Positions 5,005 through 12,014 of a DNA stretch of 12,238 bases are shown here, piece by piece. The notes beneath the pieces were generated by a model. That model made no database searches and had not been told where the DNA came from. It saw nothing but the letters and a program-made list of their open reading frames with translations. The stretch lies in assembly GCA_003250455.1 (NCBI GenBank), contig QKGK01000489.1, forward strand, positions 1-12,238. The letters run 5' to 3'. The position numbers and the translations under genes are program-made. Source of the stretch: Chloroflexota bacterium. GTDB lineage: Bacteria; Chloroflexota; Anaerolineae; Anaerolineales; UBA11579. How positions within the stretch are numbered: position 1 is the stretch's first letter; every line of letters begins with the position of its first letter.

Positions 5005-6159
5005 CTATGCTTCCTGATCCTCTTCCGGATCATCCTGCAGTAGGTCGTCATCCGAGGATTCGAATCCTTCGCCTATTTCCTCAGCTTCTTCCGGCAGCAG
5101 GTCTTCCCCTGCTGCTGCACCCGCCGGAGTGGGCGACACGTAGGTACGGGTGCCGAAGCGGGTGACCAGCACCGACCCCAGCCCCATTGCGCCAACGGCC
5201 ATCCACAGCAAGCTGCCCAAAAAGCTCCACAGGCCTATGCTGAGCAGCCCAAGCACAAATGAGAGGCTGAAGCTTCCTACTGCTACCTGCAAGGTGACGC
5301 TCCAGGATTGTTTGAAGGCCAGCATCATCCGGCGGCCAGTTTCCGCACCGGCGGCGATCAGCCCGAACATCAGCCCCAGCGCCAACGCCAGGCTGAGCAG
5401 GATGATTGCCGGTACCGTCAGGGGAATCAGGATCACGGTGATCGAGAGCAGTGCCAGCATCACCACGGCGGCGGTGAACACGGCCACGGAAAGCAAGCCA
5501 AACCCGCCGGTCATCACCGGGTTGGTTTGAATCGCTTTGGAAACCCGGCTGCTGTGCTGCGGCACAATCAGGAAGACCAGAACTGCCACTGCTGAGAACA
5601 CCAACGCACGGGCCAATGCAGCAAAGAACTGCACCACCGGGCGCAAGGCAGTGGATACGCCGGTAAAGAACGGTGACTGAGGCGTTTGTGGGACTTCAGG
5701 TGTAGCCGGGGTTTCCGGAGCTGTAATTTCAGGGATGTCAATTTGGGGGATGTTTTCGGTAATGATCTGCCCATTGATCACAGACCCTTCTTCCCGCTCT
5801 ACCACTGTGGCGGGGGCAATCAGGTCCCCATGGACAACGGCACTCGCGCCTAACGAAACCACGCCGCCGATGGCGACCAGGTTCTTCGTAATCGTCCCGT
5901 CTGCATTGACATTGCCGCCAAAAATGACCACGTCACCCTGTACCCTAGAATCTTCTTCCAGCGAGACCACCCCGCCGAAGACTACCAGGTTCCCGACCAG
6001 GGTATTCCCGCTTTCCAGCGTGTAGGTGCCAAAAAAGACCACTTCATCATCCAGCAGCGGCGCAGCCCCATTGCTGGCATGTACCGAGCCGGTGAATACC
6101 AGGCTGACAAAAAGGATTGTGAGACATACCCCTAAGATCGTGCTGCGTTTATTCGTCAT
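5005..6159 (-). CDS. Bactofilin-like membrane protein with signal peptide and acidic tail
   Basis: This 384-aa protein has a signal peptide at 1-28 ending near VHASN. An extracytoplasmic beta-repeat region follows (about 38-135) with recurring G(N/D)xVxxGGxV units: LVGNLVVFGGVVSL, VQGDVVIFGGNVN, ITKNLVAIGGVVSL, VVHGDLIAP. This matches bactofilin/polymer-forming beta-helix repeats. A Pro/Glu/Thr linker covers 137-163. Four or five membrane spans follow between about 175 and 333. The last 33 residues are strongly acidic (EDLLPEEAEEIGEGF...DDPEEDQEA). ATG 6159 overlaps the previous gene by 11 bp and has AGGAGTT upstream, so it is the third gene of the sigma operon. A scaffold or sensor in the envelope is plausible. 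Classical bactofilins are cytoplasmic, so exported repeats joined to a membrane domain are a different use of the fold. Family-level confidence only. Confidence 0.82.
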   Translation of the reverse strand: MTNKRSTILGVCLTILFVSLVFTGSVHASNGAAPLLDDEVVFFGTYTLESGNTLVGNLVVFGGVVSLEEDSRVQGDVVIFGGNVNADGTITKNLVAIGGVVSLGASAVVHGDLIAPATVVEREEGSVINGQIITENIPQIDIPEITAPETPATPEVPQTPQSPFFTGVSTALRPVVQFFAALARALVFSAVAVLVFLIVPQHSSRVSKAIQTNPVMTGGFGLLSVAVFTAAVVMLALLSITVILIPLTVPAIILLSLALALGLMFGLIAAGAETGRRMMLAFKQSWSVTLQVAVGSFSLSFVLGLLSIGLWSFLGSLLWMAVGAMGLGSVLVTRFGTRTYVSPTPAGAAAGEDLLPEEAEEIGEGFESSDDDLLQDDPEEDQEA

Positions 6160-6643
6160 GTTGAACTCCTTGATTCTGCAAATGTCGTCTCACCATAGAT
6201 ACCCAAAGCGCCACCATAATCCCCAGCAAGGTAAACCCTGCAATCCACCAGGAGTTGGGCACCACCCCGGGGAGTGTGCGCAGCATGGTGCTTGCCAGGC
6301 CGCCAGTCATTTTGATAAAGATGACTGCTCTGGAAACCAGGCCGACCCACAGGTTGACCACCCCGCCCTGTCCGCTGATGGATGGCAAAAAGCCCAACCC
6401 GATCAGCAGGATGAACCCGAAGGCAATCACTAAATTGGTCAGGATCAGCACCCAGGCTTGCTTACGTTCCTCTTTCTGGCGCGCCAGTTCCAGCCGCTGC
6501 ATCCAGCGGTTGGTAAACCCGGGTAAAGGCGCCACCATCCCCGAACTGCGGAAAGTGGTCTCTACCTCTCCCCAGGCAGTCTCAACAAGAATATCCTCAA
6601 AGCGGAATTCATCATCAAATTTTTCAGGCTGTAGACTGTTCAT
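6149..6643 (-). CDS. Three-span membrane protein, probable anti-sigma factor
   Basis: This 164-aa protein lies between the sigma gene and the bactofilin-like gene, overlapping the sigma stop by 20 bp and the next start by 11 bp. I chose ATG 6641-6643 because AGAGGA lies just upstream; an in-frame ATG at 6682 would give a longer overlap and lacks this site. Residues 1-60 are charged and probably cytoplasmic, with APLPGFTNRWMQRLELARQ at 38-56. Spans are predicted at about 63-86, 95-120 and 131-153. The pre-membrane Pro-x-x-Phe...RL motif recalls the partners of the other two sigma factors. No zinc ligands of the ZAS type are seen. Role as the sigma inhibitor is inferred from coupling and topology. 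Confidence 0.75.
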   Translation of the reverse strand: MNSLQPEKFDDEFRFEDILVETAWGEVETTFRSSGMVAPLPGFTNRWMQRLELARQKEERKQAWVLILTNLVIAFGFILLIGLGFLPSISGQGGVVNLWVGLVSRAVIFIKMTGGLASTMLRTLPGVVPNSWWIAGFTLLGIMVALWVSMVRRHLQNQGVQHDE

Positions 6644-7217
6644 AATTTGTCCTCTCAATCCTGATTGAGTCTTGCTCGGCATCCATCCACACCTCGGCCA
6701 GTTCCTTGCGAGCGCGATGCAGCCGGCTTTTTACGGCGCTGACGCTCATGGATAAGGATTCGGCCATCTCCTCATAGGAGTATTCATGCCAATAACGCAT
6801 GACGATGAGGGCCTTATCCTTTGGCTTAAGAGTCTCCAGCAATGCAGAGACCTTGGCCTGGTGTTCGTCCTGCATCAGCATCGCCTCCAAACTTGCCGAT
6901 TTTTCAGGGATGTCTGGGCTATCCAGTTCATCCACCGAGAAGGTAGGCAGTTTGCGGCGGCGGTGCTGGTCAATGCAGTAATTGGAGGCGATTGAAAGCA
7001 GCCAGGTGGAAAATTTCCTTTCAGGATCGTAACGCCGGAGGGCATTATAGGCCCGGATAAAGGTTTCCTGGGCGGCGTCTTCGGCGTCTCCTGCATTTCC
7101 CAGCATGCGGTAGCACAGGTTATAGACGGGTTTCTGATAGACCTCTACCAACCGGGCAAAGGCCAGATCATCACCTTTCTGTGCTCTCTTCAACCAATCC
7201 AATTCCGCAGTGTGCAT
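6624..7217 (-). CDS. SigW/RpoE-like ECF sigma factor (third of three)
   Basis: This 197-aa ECF sigma factor has the RpoE/SigW look. Region 2 lies at about 20-90 (FARLVEVYQKPVYNLCYRMLG, AEDAAQETFIRAYNALRRYDPERKFSTWLLSIASNYCIDQHRRRK). Region 4 lies at about 122-176 (LKPKDKALIVMRYWHEYSYEEMAESLSMSVSAVKSRLHRARKEL). It differs from the other two sigma factors here and so probably recognises a different promoter set. It heads a three-gene overlapping operon with a membrane anti-sigma candidate and a bactofilin-like protein. The start ATG 7217 has no strong Shine-Dalgarno sequence. TGAAAC, a SigW-type -35 word, occurs on the minus strand at 7314-7319, but I see no CGT -10 at 16-17 nt. Targets are unknown; envelope stress is the usual theme of this subfamily. 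Confidence 0.95.
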   Translation of the reverse strand: MHTAELDWLKRAQKGDDLAFARLVEVYQKPVYNLCYRMLGNAGDAEDAAQETFIRAYNALRRYDPERKFSTWLLSIASNYCIDQHRRRKLPTFSVDELDSPDIPEKSASLEAMLMQDEHQAKVSALLETLKPKDKALIVMRYWHEYSYEEMAESLSMSVSAVKSRLHRARKELAEVWMDAEQDSIRIERTNYEQSTA

Positions 7218-7475
7218 AGATGCTTCATTTCGTGGCTGCAGGGGTTATTTTTGAGGCCGCAAAGCCCCAACCTGCACACACTTCCGATTGGCTCCACCAA
7301 ATACACCAATCAGGTTTCATTAGTATATACGGAAAAGAGTACTTTCGGTTGCAAAAATCAGCCGGTTTACCTGAGATTGCAAAGGGCATCGGTGAGGCAA
7401 AAACATTGTGTTTTCTCACTTTGGAAGGTATCATTGCGGACGTGTTATCCATTTCCTAACCAGATAGGAGGCATT
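7218..7475. other. Divergent intergenic region between the sigma operon and the lipid kinase gene
   Basis: This 258-bp region must carry the promoters of both the minus-strand sigma operon and the plus-strand kinase gene, but I could not pick either with confidence. GATTGG at 7286-7291 and CCAATC at 7306-7311 form a 6-bp inverted repeat, flanked by AACCTG (7269-7274) and CAGGTT (7311-7316). These nested arms could form an operator or a leader structure. The plus frame stays open through the whole region, but the encoded residues look non-coding. Confidence 0.4.
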
Positions 7476-8390
7476 ATGCCTGCGACCGTGATCCTGAACC
7501 CCTATGCCAACCGGTGGCTTTCGCGAAAACGCAAACCCGAGCTTGAGGCTGCCCTGAAAAAGGCCGGGCTGGACTACGTGCTCCACGAGACAAATGCCCC
7601 AGAACACGGGATCGCCGTGGCAAAAGAGGCCGCTCTTGCCGGGAACTTCCCGCTTATCGCCGCGGGCGGTGATGGCACCTTCTCGGAAGTGGTCAACGGG
7701 CTGATGCAGGCTGTGACAACGGACAATTTGTCCACCGAGGCGGTCGGGCCGGTTGGATTTGTCCCCTTTGGCACAGCCAACGACCTCACCGACGCGCTGG
7801 GGATTCCACGCGACCTGGACGAGGTAGCCCAAATGCTGGTGGAAGGCCACACCACCGTGATCGATCTGGGACGGGTCAACGGGCGCTATTTTGATAACAA
7901 CTCCGCCGTGGGGCTGGAACCGATGATCACCATCGAAAATATCAAATTGAAATGGCTTAAAGGGGTGGTGCGCTATATGGTCTCCGCCCTGATCGGGATC
8001 GTCAAGAACCCCACCTGGGATGGCGAGGTCAGCTGGGATGACGAAACCTATACCGGGAGTCTATCCCTGGTTTCTGTGGGCAACACAAACCGCACCGGCG
8101 GCGTATTTTATATGACGCCCAACGCCTCCGTTTCGGATGGCTATCTCGATTTTGTCTTTGCCCCGGCGATGCGCCACCGCCGGCTAGTGCAGATGCTGCC
8201 CAAAACCCAGACCGGTGAGCACGTGCACGAGCCGGAAGTGCATGAACACCGCACCCAAAAGCTGACCATCCGCACCCAGACCCCCACGCCAATCCAGGCC
8301 GATGGCGAGGTATTCGAAACCGCTGCCACCGAGATTGTGTATGAGGTTGTCCCCGGAATCCTGCGGGTGATCGTCCCCAAACAGTCCTGA
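7476..8390 (+). CDS. Diacylglycerol/lipid kinase, YegS/DagK-type family
   Basis: This 304-aa protein belongs to the DAGK catalytic family (LCB5/YegS/DgkB), which phosphorylates diacylglycerol or related lipids using ATP at the inner membrane face. The nucleotide-binding motif GGDGT is at 64-68, preceded by LIAA. PFGTANDL at 97-104 corresponds to the family's P-x-G-T-x-N-D motif. DGYLDF occurs near residue 221, and the C-terminal QADGE motif near 274. I chose ATG 7476 because AGGAGG at 7466-7471 lies just upstream (4-nt spacing) and the kinase fold begins at once (ATVILNPYA). The frame upstream to 7212 is open but looks non-coding. The gene is monocistronic. No strong terminator lies right after it, only a weak one at 8642-8659 and a better one at 8703-8729. 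The true lipid substrate cannot be told from sequence. Confidence 0.93.
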   Translation: MPATVILNPYANRWLSRKRKPELEAALKKAGLDYVLHETNAPEHGIAVAKEAALAGNFPLIAAGGDGTFSEVVNGLMQAVTTDNLSTEAVGPVGFVPFGTANDLTDALGIPRDLDEVAQMLVEGHTTVIDLGRVNGRYFDNNSAVGLEPMITIENIKLKWLKGVVRYMVSALIGIVKNPTWDGEVSWDDETYTGSLSLVSVGNTNRTGGVFYMTPNASVSDGYLDFVFAPAMRHRRLVQMLPKTQTGEHVHEPEVHEHRTQKLTIRTQTPTPIQADGEVFETAATEIVYEVVPGILRVIVPKQS

Positions 8391-8485
8391 AAATAAACCA
8401 CAAGGTCTTGCGGCACTAAAAGTCGGGCATGATTCTCTCATATCCCATCTATGAGCCCTGCCCTGAACGTCTTTTCCTCTCTTAT

Positions 8486-8559
8486 GGATTCCCGCCTGCG
8501 CGGGAATGACAAGCTTTTCTTTTCCAGGTGTCATTCCCGCACGCTTTTGGCGGGAATCC
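8486..8559. repeat. Paired-hairpin intergenic repeat (REP-like), copy 2
   Basis: This is the 74-bp counterpart of the element at 1941-2012. The left half (8486-8510) opens GGATTCCCGC and closes GCGGGAATGAC. The right half (8530-8559) opens GTCATTCCCGC and closes GCGGGAATCC. The outer GGATTCCCGC and the closing GCGGGAATCC are exact reverse complements, so the whole unit is one large imperfect palindrome of two hairpins. It lies about 95 bp after the lipid kinase stop. The 370-bp gap 8391-8760 also carries the hairpins at 8642-8659 and 8703-8729; I see no gene in it. Confidence 0.82.
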
Positions 8560-8641
8560 ACTTTTTGCTTTTCTACCCTCTAACGACTTTTTTCTACAGA
8601 CATTCCTTTTTTTCATCTCTTAAAAGCCTTCGACTTCCATC

Positions 8642-8660
8642 AACCCTGCTGGGGTTTTTC
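8642..8660 (+). terminator. Weak terminator-like hairpin
   Basis: AACCC at 8642-8646 can pair with GGGTT at 8652-8656 around a 5-nt loop, followed by TTTC. The stem is only 5 bp. It could end transcripts from the lipid kinase gene 250 bp upstream. Confidence 0.3.
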
Positions 8661-8702
8661 TGTTCTAGCCCTGTGGACCCTAACGTCCTAAAGAATTATA
8701 AA

Positions 8703-8729
8703 AAAACAGGCGAGAAATTCGCCTGTTTT
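8703..8729. terminator. Strong, probably bidirectional terminator
   Basis: AAAACAGGCGA at 8703-8713 pairs perfectly over 11 bp with TCGCCTGTTTT at 8719-8729, around a 5-nt loop. On the minus strand the stem is followed by a run of seven T, and it lies 31 bp after the stop of the MobA-like gene, so it should end that transcript. On the plus strand the arm ends in TTTT, so it may also catch read-through from the lipid kinase gene. Confidence 0.85.
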
Positions 8730-8760
8730 CATTTAATTTCGAACTATTCCCCGATTCAGC

Positions 8761-9552
8761 TCACCTTTGCGAAGATCGATCCCTCGCCATGTCTACCGCA
8801 ACCAGTTCATATTGATGCGGTTTATCCACATCCATTCCCAATTCCGCATAGGGGGAGACGACCGCTTTGGCTTTCAATCCCAACCGCCCGCTGAGATACT
8901 CGGCTACCTGGTTCAGGTCATACCAGCGGAACAGCAGCGCCAGCAGCAGCCTGGGCCCGAAAATGGCCGCCTGTTTGAATACATTCTTGCGCGAAGCCGT
9001 CAGTTCCTGCCACAGTTCCAAATGGTCGTCAATGATCGAATTTGCCACAATGTTCAGGTCTCCGCCGCACACACGCACACCTTTCAACGGGGCAAAAGTG
9101 CGGTTTGCTCCCGGGAAGCGTTTCTCCATGGTCTCATCGGTGATGACATGGTACAGCAAATCCTCGTCAGACAGCTCGCCATTCTCCAACACCCAGTCCA
9201 CCATTTCCGTCTGCAGTGTGGGAATATCGCCGGAAGCGATCAAGGTATGGGTCGATTGTGGGGAGGATTCGCGTGAATAGCGCACACCGGCAATGATGTT
9301 TTCGACCAGCCCTCCCTGATCCGGGATGTAGCTCATCCGCTTACCCGCCGAAAACCCACCGGATTCATCCACACCCACCAGGATCAATTGGTCAATGTGC
9401 TGGCTGGCTGAAAGGGCATCCAAAACCCACTGGAGCATGGGCTTTCCGCTCAAAGGCAAAAAGGCTTTCTTTTTGGGTTTATTTCGGGGGACACGGGGAT
9501 AAAAAGGATCATCAGGAGAAAGTTCTCCGCCAGCAAGAATCACGACGTTCAT
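8761..9552 (-). CDS. MobA-like / NTP-transferase family nucleotidyltransferase
   Basis: This 263-aa protein has the fold signs of the MobA-like NTP transferases, which transfer a nucleotide to a sugar phosphate or cofactor. LAGG at 6-9 starts the nucleotide-binding loop, KKAFLPLSGKPMLQWVLDAL (28-47) carries the basic and hinge residues, and ASGDIP at 106-111 holds the metal-binding Asp. GMDVDKPHQYELV (239-251) is the usual C-terminal motif. Residues 130-235 include an insertion with a hydrophobic helix (about 198-210) longer than in MobA, so the substrate is probably not the molybdenum cofactor. ATG 9552 has GAGGAAA just upstream. It follows the AI-2E permease gene by 80 bp and has a TATAAT of its own. 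The precise product is unknown. Confidence 0.85.
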   Translation of the reverse strand: MNVVILAGGELSPDDPFYPRVPRNKPKKKAFLPLSGKPMLQWVLDALSASQHIDQLILVGVDESGGFSAGKRMSYIPDQGGLVENIIAGVRYSRESSPQSTHTLIASGDIPTLQTEMVDWVLENGELSDEDLLYHVITDETMEKRFPGANRTFAPLKGVRVCGGDLNIVANSIIDDHLELWQELTASRKNVFKQAAIFGPRLLLALLFRWYDLNQVAEYLSGRLGLKAKAVVSPYAELGMDVDKPHQYELVAVDMARDRSSQR

Positions 9553-9580
9553 AGGGCTTTCCTCGAATTAGGATAGTACG

Positions 9581-9586
9581 ATTATA
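9581..9586 (-). promoter_or_regulatory. Candidate -10 box for the MobA-like gene
   Basis: A perfect TATAAT lies on the minus strand 28 bp before ATG 9552. No convincing -35 occurs at 16-18 bp; TTGAAT is 21 bp upstream. It may give the gene its own promoter in addition to read-through from the permease gene. Confidence 0.35.
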
Positions 9587-9632
9587 ACCCCAGATCGCCG
9601 AAAAAAGATTCAACTCTAAATAAAGGACAAAA

Positions 9633-10733
9633 TCAATCTGCGTTGAGGATTTCATCCAGGTCTTCAGGGAGTTCCGGGCTGTCCTGCCAGGGGTCTGCGT
9701 CTGAGAGGCGGGCGAGCAGATATCGGATGATCACCCCTGCCGAACTGATCAGCGGCACCACTACCAATGCCAAAAGGCCGCCGCCCAGGGTAAGCGCGCC
9801 CAGCACACTTACCAGGATCACCGCGGGGTGCAGCTGCAGCCCCTGCCCCAACACCTTGGGACGCATATAGTAATTTTCGAATAAATGGATGGAGGTATAG
9901 ACGATCACCACGATAATGACATACCAGATTTTACTCAGGCCAAAAAAGTCCCCCCGCGTGAACAAAGCCACCAGACCAGCTACCACCACGAAACTGGAAG
10001 AGCCCACCGAAGGCACCAGACCGAAGGCCGCTGCGGCAAGGCCCAGGATGATCGCCGCCGGCAGCCCCAACAGCGCTGCCGCTACCCCGGCAAGGATACC
10101 CAGGATCGCCATAGTGAACAATTGACCCCGCAGGTACACATCCCAAATCTTGCGCAGCCGGATGAACAGCTCATAGGCATCGCGCTTCAAATATTGGGGA
10201 ATGCCGTTAAACACACTATTGCGCGCCCGGGTCCAGTCTGCCAGCAGATAATACAACAGGATGACGATAACGCCCAACCAGACCAGGTTCTCGGTCACCG
10301 CCGCCAGGGATTCGTACACCAGTTCCGGGCGCAGCGCATTGGTGAGCGAATCTTCGATCCCGGTGGGGATGCCGCTGAAAACGCGATAGCCTAATACCGT
10401 GGTGTGGGAGAAGAAGTCATTAATCCCATTGATGATCTCCACCGTCTGGCCGCTGAGGAAATCGATCTCGTTGATCACGATGGGAGTGACCACTGCCGGA
10501 ATGGTAGCGATGATGACCAGAAAAGCAAAGAACACGATCACACTGGCCGCTTTTTGGCTCAGGCGGGTGCGGTTGTGTAAAAATGTCGCCACCGGGTAGA
10601 GCATGAATGCCAATAGTCCGGCAATCACCACCGGGCGCAGCAGCGAGCGGATAAAATATAAAAATGCCACAAATAAGATCAGCAGGATGCTGATGACAAA
10701 GATTCGGGTTTGCGTACTCCACCTGGGTTCCAT
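9633..10733 (-). CDS. AI-2E family transporter (PerM/YhhQ-like permease)
   Basis: This 366-aa membrane protein belongs to the AI-2E transporter family. Members share about eight spans and export or exchange small molecules; only TqsA has a well-supported AI-2 export role, and others act as sodium/proton antiporters. Spans are visible at about 11-30, 35-52, 62-90, 150-165, 205-232, 235-260, 268-290 and 303-340. Family motifs include YLRGQL (200-205), GLVPSVGS (238-245) and FENYYMRPKVLGQGLQLHP (285-303). I chose ATG 10733 because GGAGG at 10744-10748 lies 10 nt upstream; an in-frame ATG at 10763 has no such site and adds ten residues. The C-terminus is acidic (DSPELPEDLDEILNAD). The family is secure; the substrate is not. 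Confidence 0.92.
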   Translation of the reverse strand: MEPRWSTQTRIFVISILLILFVAFLYFIRSLLRPVVIAGLLAFMLYPVATFLHNRTRLSQKAASVIVFFAFLVIIATIPAVVTPIVINEIDFLSGQTVEIINGINDFFSHTTVLGYRVFSGIPTGIEDSLTNALRPELVYESLAAVTENLVWLGVIVILLYYLLADWTRARNSVFNGIPQYLKRDAYELFIRLRKIWDVYLRGQLFTMAILGILAGVAAALLGLPAAIILGLAAAAFGLVPSVGSSSFVVVAGLVALFTRGDFFGLSKIWYVIIVVIVYTSIHLFENYYMRPKVLGQGLQLHPAVILVSVLGALTLGGGLLALVVVPLISSAGVIIRYLLARLSDADPWQDSPELPEDLDEILNAD

Positions 10734-10822
10734 TTTGTTGATGCCTCCACCTGAAAGTTCCATCTGTAATTTTATACGGGAACATTGCTTCAGGGTTGTA
10801 TAAATTCCTGCTGTCTAAACCT

Positions 10823-10828
10823 ATTATA
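10823..10828 (-). promoter_or_regulatory. Candidate -10 box for the AI-2E permease gene
   Basis: A perfect TATAAT lies on the minus strand about 90 bp before ATG 10733. No matching -35 is seen at the usual distance, so this is only a candidate. Confidence 0.3.
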
Positions 10829-10942
10829 GCCAAAAGCTGTCCAAATTACCTGCATGCCCGACGAATAATTTTCCCGCATGCCATTTTCTCCCAATCTCGC
10901 AGGGTTACGTTAAAATGAAGAAAACAACGCCGGAGGAAAAAA

Positions 10943-11911
10943 ATGGAAACCCGTCAATTGGGAAAAACCGACTTACATGTATCCGTCCTGTGCATGGGCA
11001 GCATGCAGTTCGGCTGGACAGCCGACGAACCCACCTCACACGAAGTGCTCTCCCGGGCCTATGAAGCCGGGGTCAACTTCATCGACACCGCCGACATTTA
11101 CTCCCGCTGGGTGCCGGGGAACCCGGGCGGCGTTTCCGAGCAGATCATTGGCCGCTGGATGAAAAGCTCCAGCATCCCCAGGAGCAAGGTGGTGATTGCC
11201 ACCAAAGTGCGCGGGCAGATGAGTAACGACCCCGCCGACCAGGGCCTCTCACGCGTGCATATCATGCAGTCGGTGGAAAACTCACTCAAGCGGCTGGGCA
11301 CCGATTACATCGACCTGTACCAATCCCACGCGTTTGACGAAAACATCCCGATTGACGAAACCCTGCAAGCCTACGACGACCTGATCCGGCAGGGAAAAGT
11401 GCGCTACATTGGCGCATCCAACTACCCGGCCTGGAGGATGATGCAAGCCCTGTGGACGGCAGACAAACTGAACCTCGCCCGCTACGACAGCCTGCAGCCG
11501 CATTACAACCTGGTGCACCGCGAGGAGTTCGAGCAGGAGCTGGCAGAGATCTGCGACACCTACGATATCGGCGTGATCCCTTACAGCCCGCTGGCAGGCG
11601 GGTTCCTGACCGGGAAATACCGCAAGGGGGAACCGGTCTCCAAAGACTGGCGGGGGAAGGACAACGGGCGTATCCAGGGCTACTTCACCGAGCATAACTG
11701 GCGTATGCTGGACAAAATGGAAGCCATCGGGCAGGAAAAAGGCGGCTATTCGATCTCTCAGGTGGCCTTGGGGTGGATGCTCTCCAAACCGGTAATCACC
11801 AGCCCGATCATCGGGCCGAAAAATATCGCCCAACTGGAAGATAACCTTGGGGCTGCCGACCTGCGTCTGAACGAGGACGAAATCGAGATCATCGAACGGA
11901 GGAGTAACTAA
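10943..11911 (+). CDS. Aldo/keto reductase family oxidoreductase
   Basis: This 322-aa NADPH-dependent enzyme reduces aldehydes or ketones; the exact substrate is unknown. The TIM-barrel AKR pattern is clear: RQLGKTDLHVSVLCMGSMQFG at the N-terminus, then the catalytic tetrad D48 and Y53 in NFIDTADIY, K88 in VIATK and H129 in DLYQSH. GASNYPAWRM and YSPLAGGFLTGKY follow, and SPIIGPKNIAQLEDNLGAADLRL is the cofactor-binding C-terminal motif. ATG 10943 has GGAGG at 10932-10936. The protein ends at EIEIIERRSN, a little earlier than many relatives, which carry about 10-20 more residues. Neither other frame continues an AKR-like tail, so it is probably natural. The gene is monocistronic with no obvious terminator. 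Confidence 0.95.
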   Translation: METRQLGKTDLHVSVLCMGSMQFGWTADEPTSHEVLSRAYEAGVNFIDTADIYSRWVPGNPGGVSEQIIGRWMKSSSIPRSKVVIATKVRGQMSNDPADQGLSRVHIMQSVENSLKRLGTDYIDLYQSHAFDENIPIDETLQAYDDLIRQGKVRYIGASNYPAWRMMQALWTADKLNLARYDSLQPHYNLVHREEFEQELAEICDTYDIGVIPYSPLAGGFLTGKYRKGEPVSKDWRGKDNGRIQGYFTEHNWRMLDKMEAIGQEKGGYSISQVALGWMLSKPVITSPIIGPKNIAQLEDNLGAADLRLNEDEIEIIERRSN

Positions 11912-12014
11912 AAGGTTGGATTCAGGCGCACAAAAATAGCCCCCAAATCCATAAGAACTAAAAGGAAAGTCTTATCTAAATTTTTGGACTAAGATTATTA
12001 AGCGGGATTGATTG

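Noticed and set aside
5150..5600. Plus-strand open frames opposite the bactofilin-like gene
   Set aside because: Shadows of a well-supported minus-strand gene with signal peptide, repeats and membrane spans.
6644..6682. Longer N-terminus for the three-span membrane protein (ATG 6682)
   Set aside because: No ribosome binding site, and it would lie wholly inside the sigma gene; ATG 6643 has AGAGGA at a good distance.
7212..7475. In-frame upstream extension of the lipid kinase
   Set aside because: AGGAGG directly precedes ATG 7476 and the kinase fold starts there; the extension reads like random sequence and overlaps the sigma gene start.
8451..8894. Open frame on the plus strand through repeat copy 2 and the terminator
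   Set aside because: It spans a REP-like element, a terminator and the antisense of the MobA-like gene; no domain is visible.
10734..10763. Ten extra N-terminal residues on the AI-2E permease
   Set aside because: No Shine-Dalgarno before ATG 10763, while GGAGG precedes ATG 10733.
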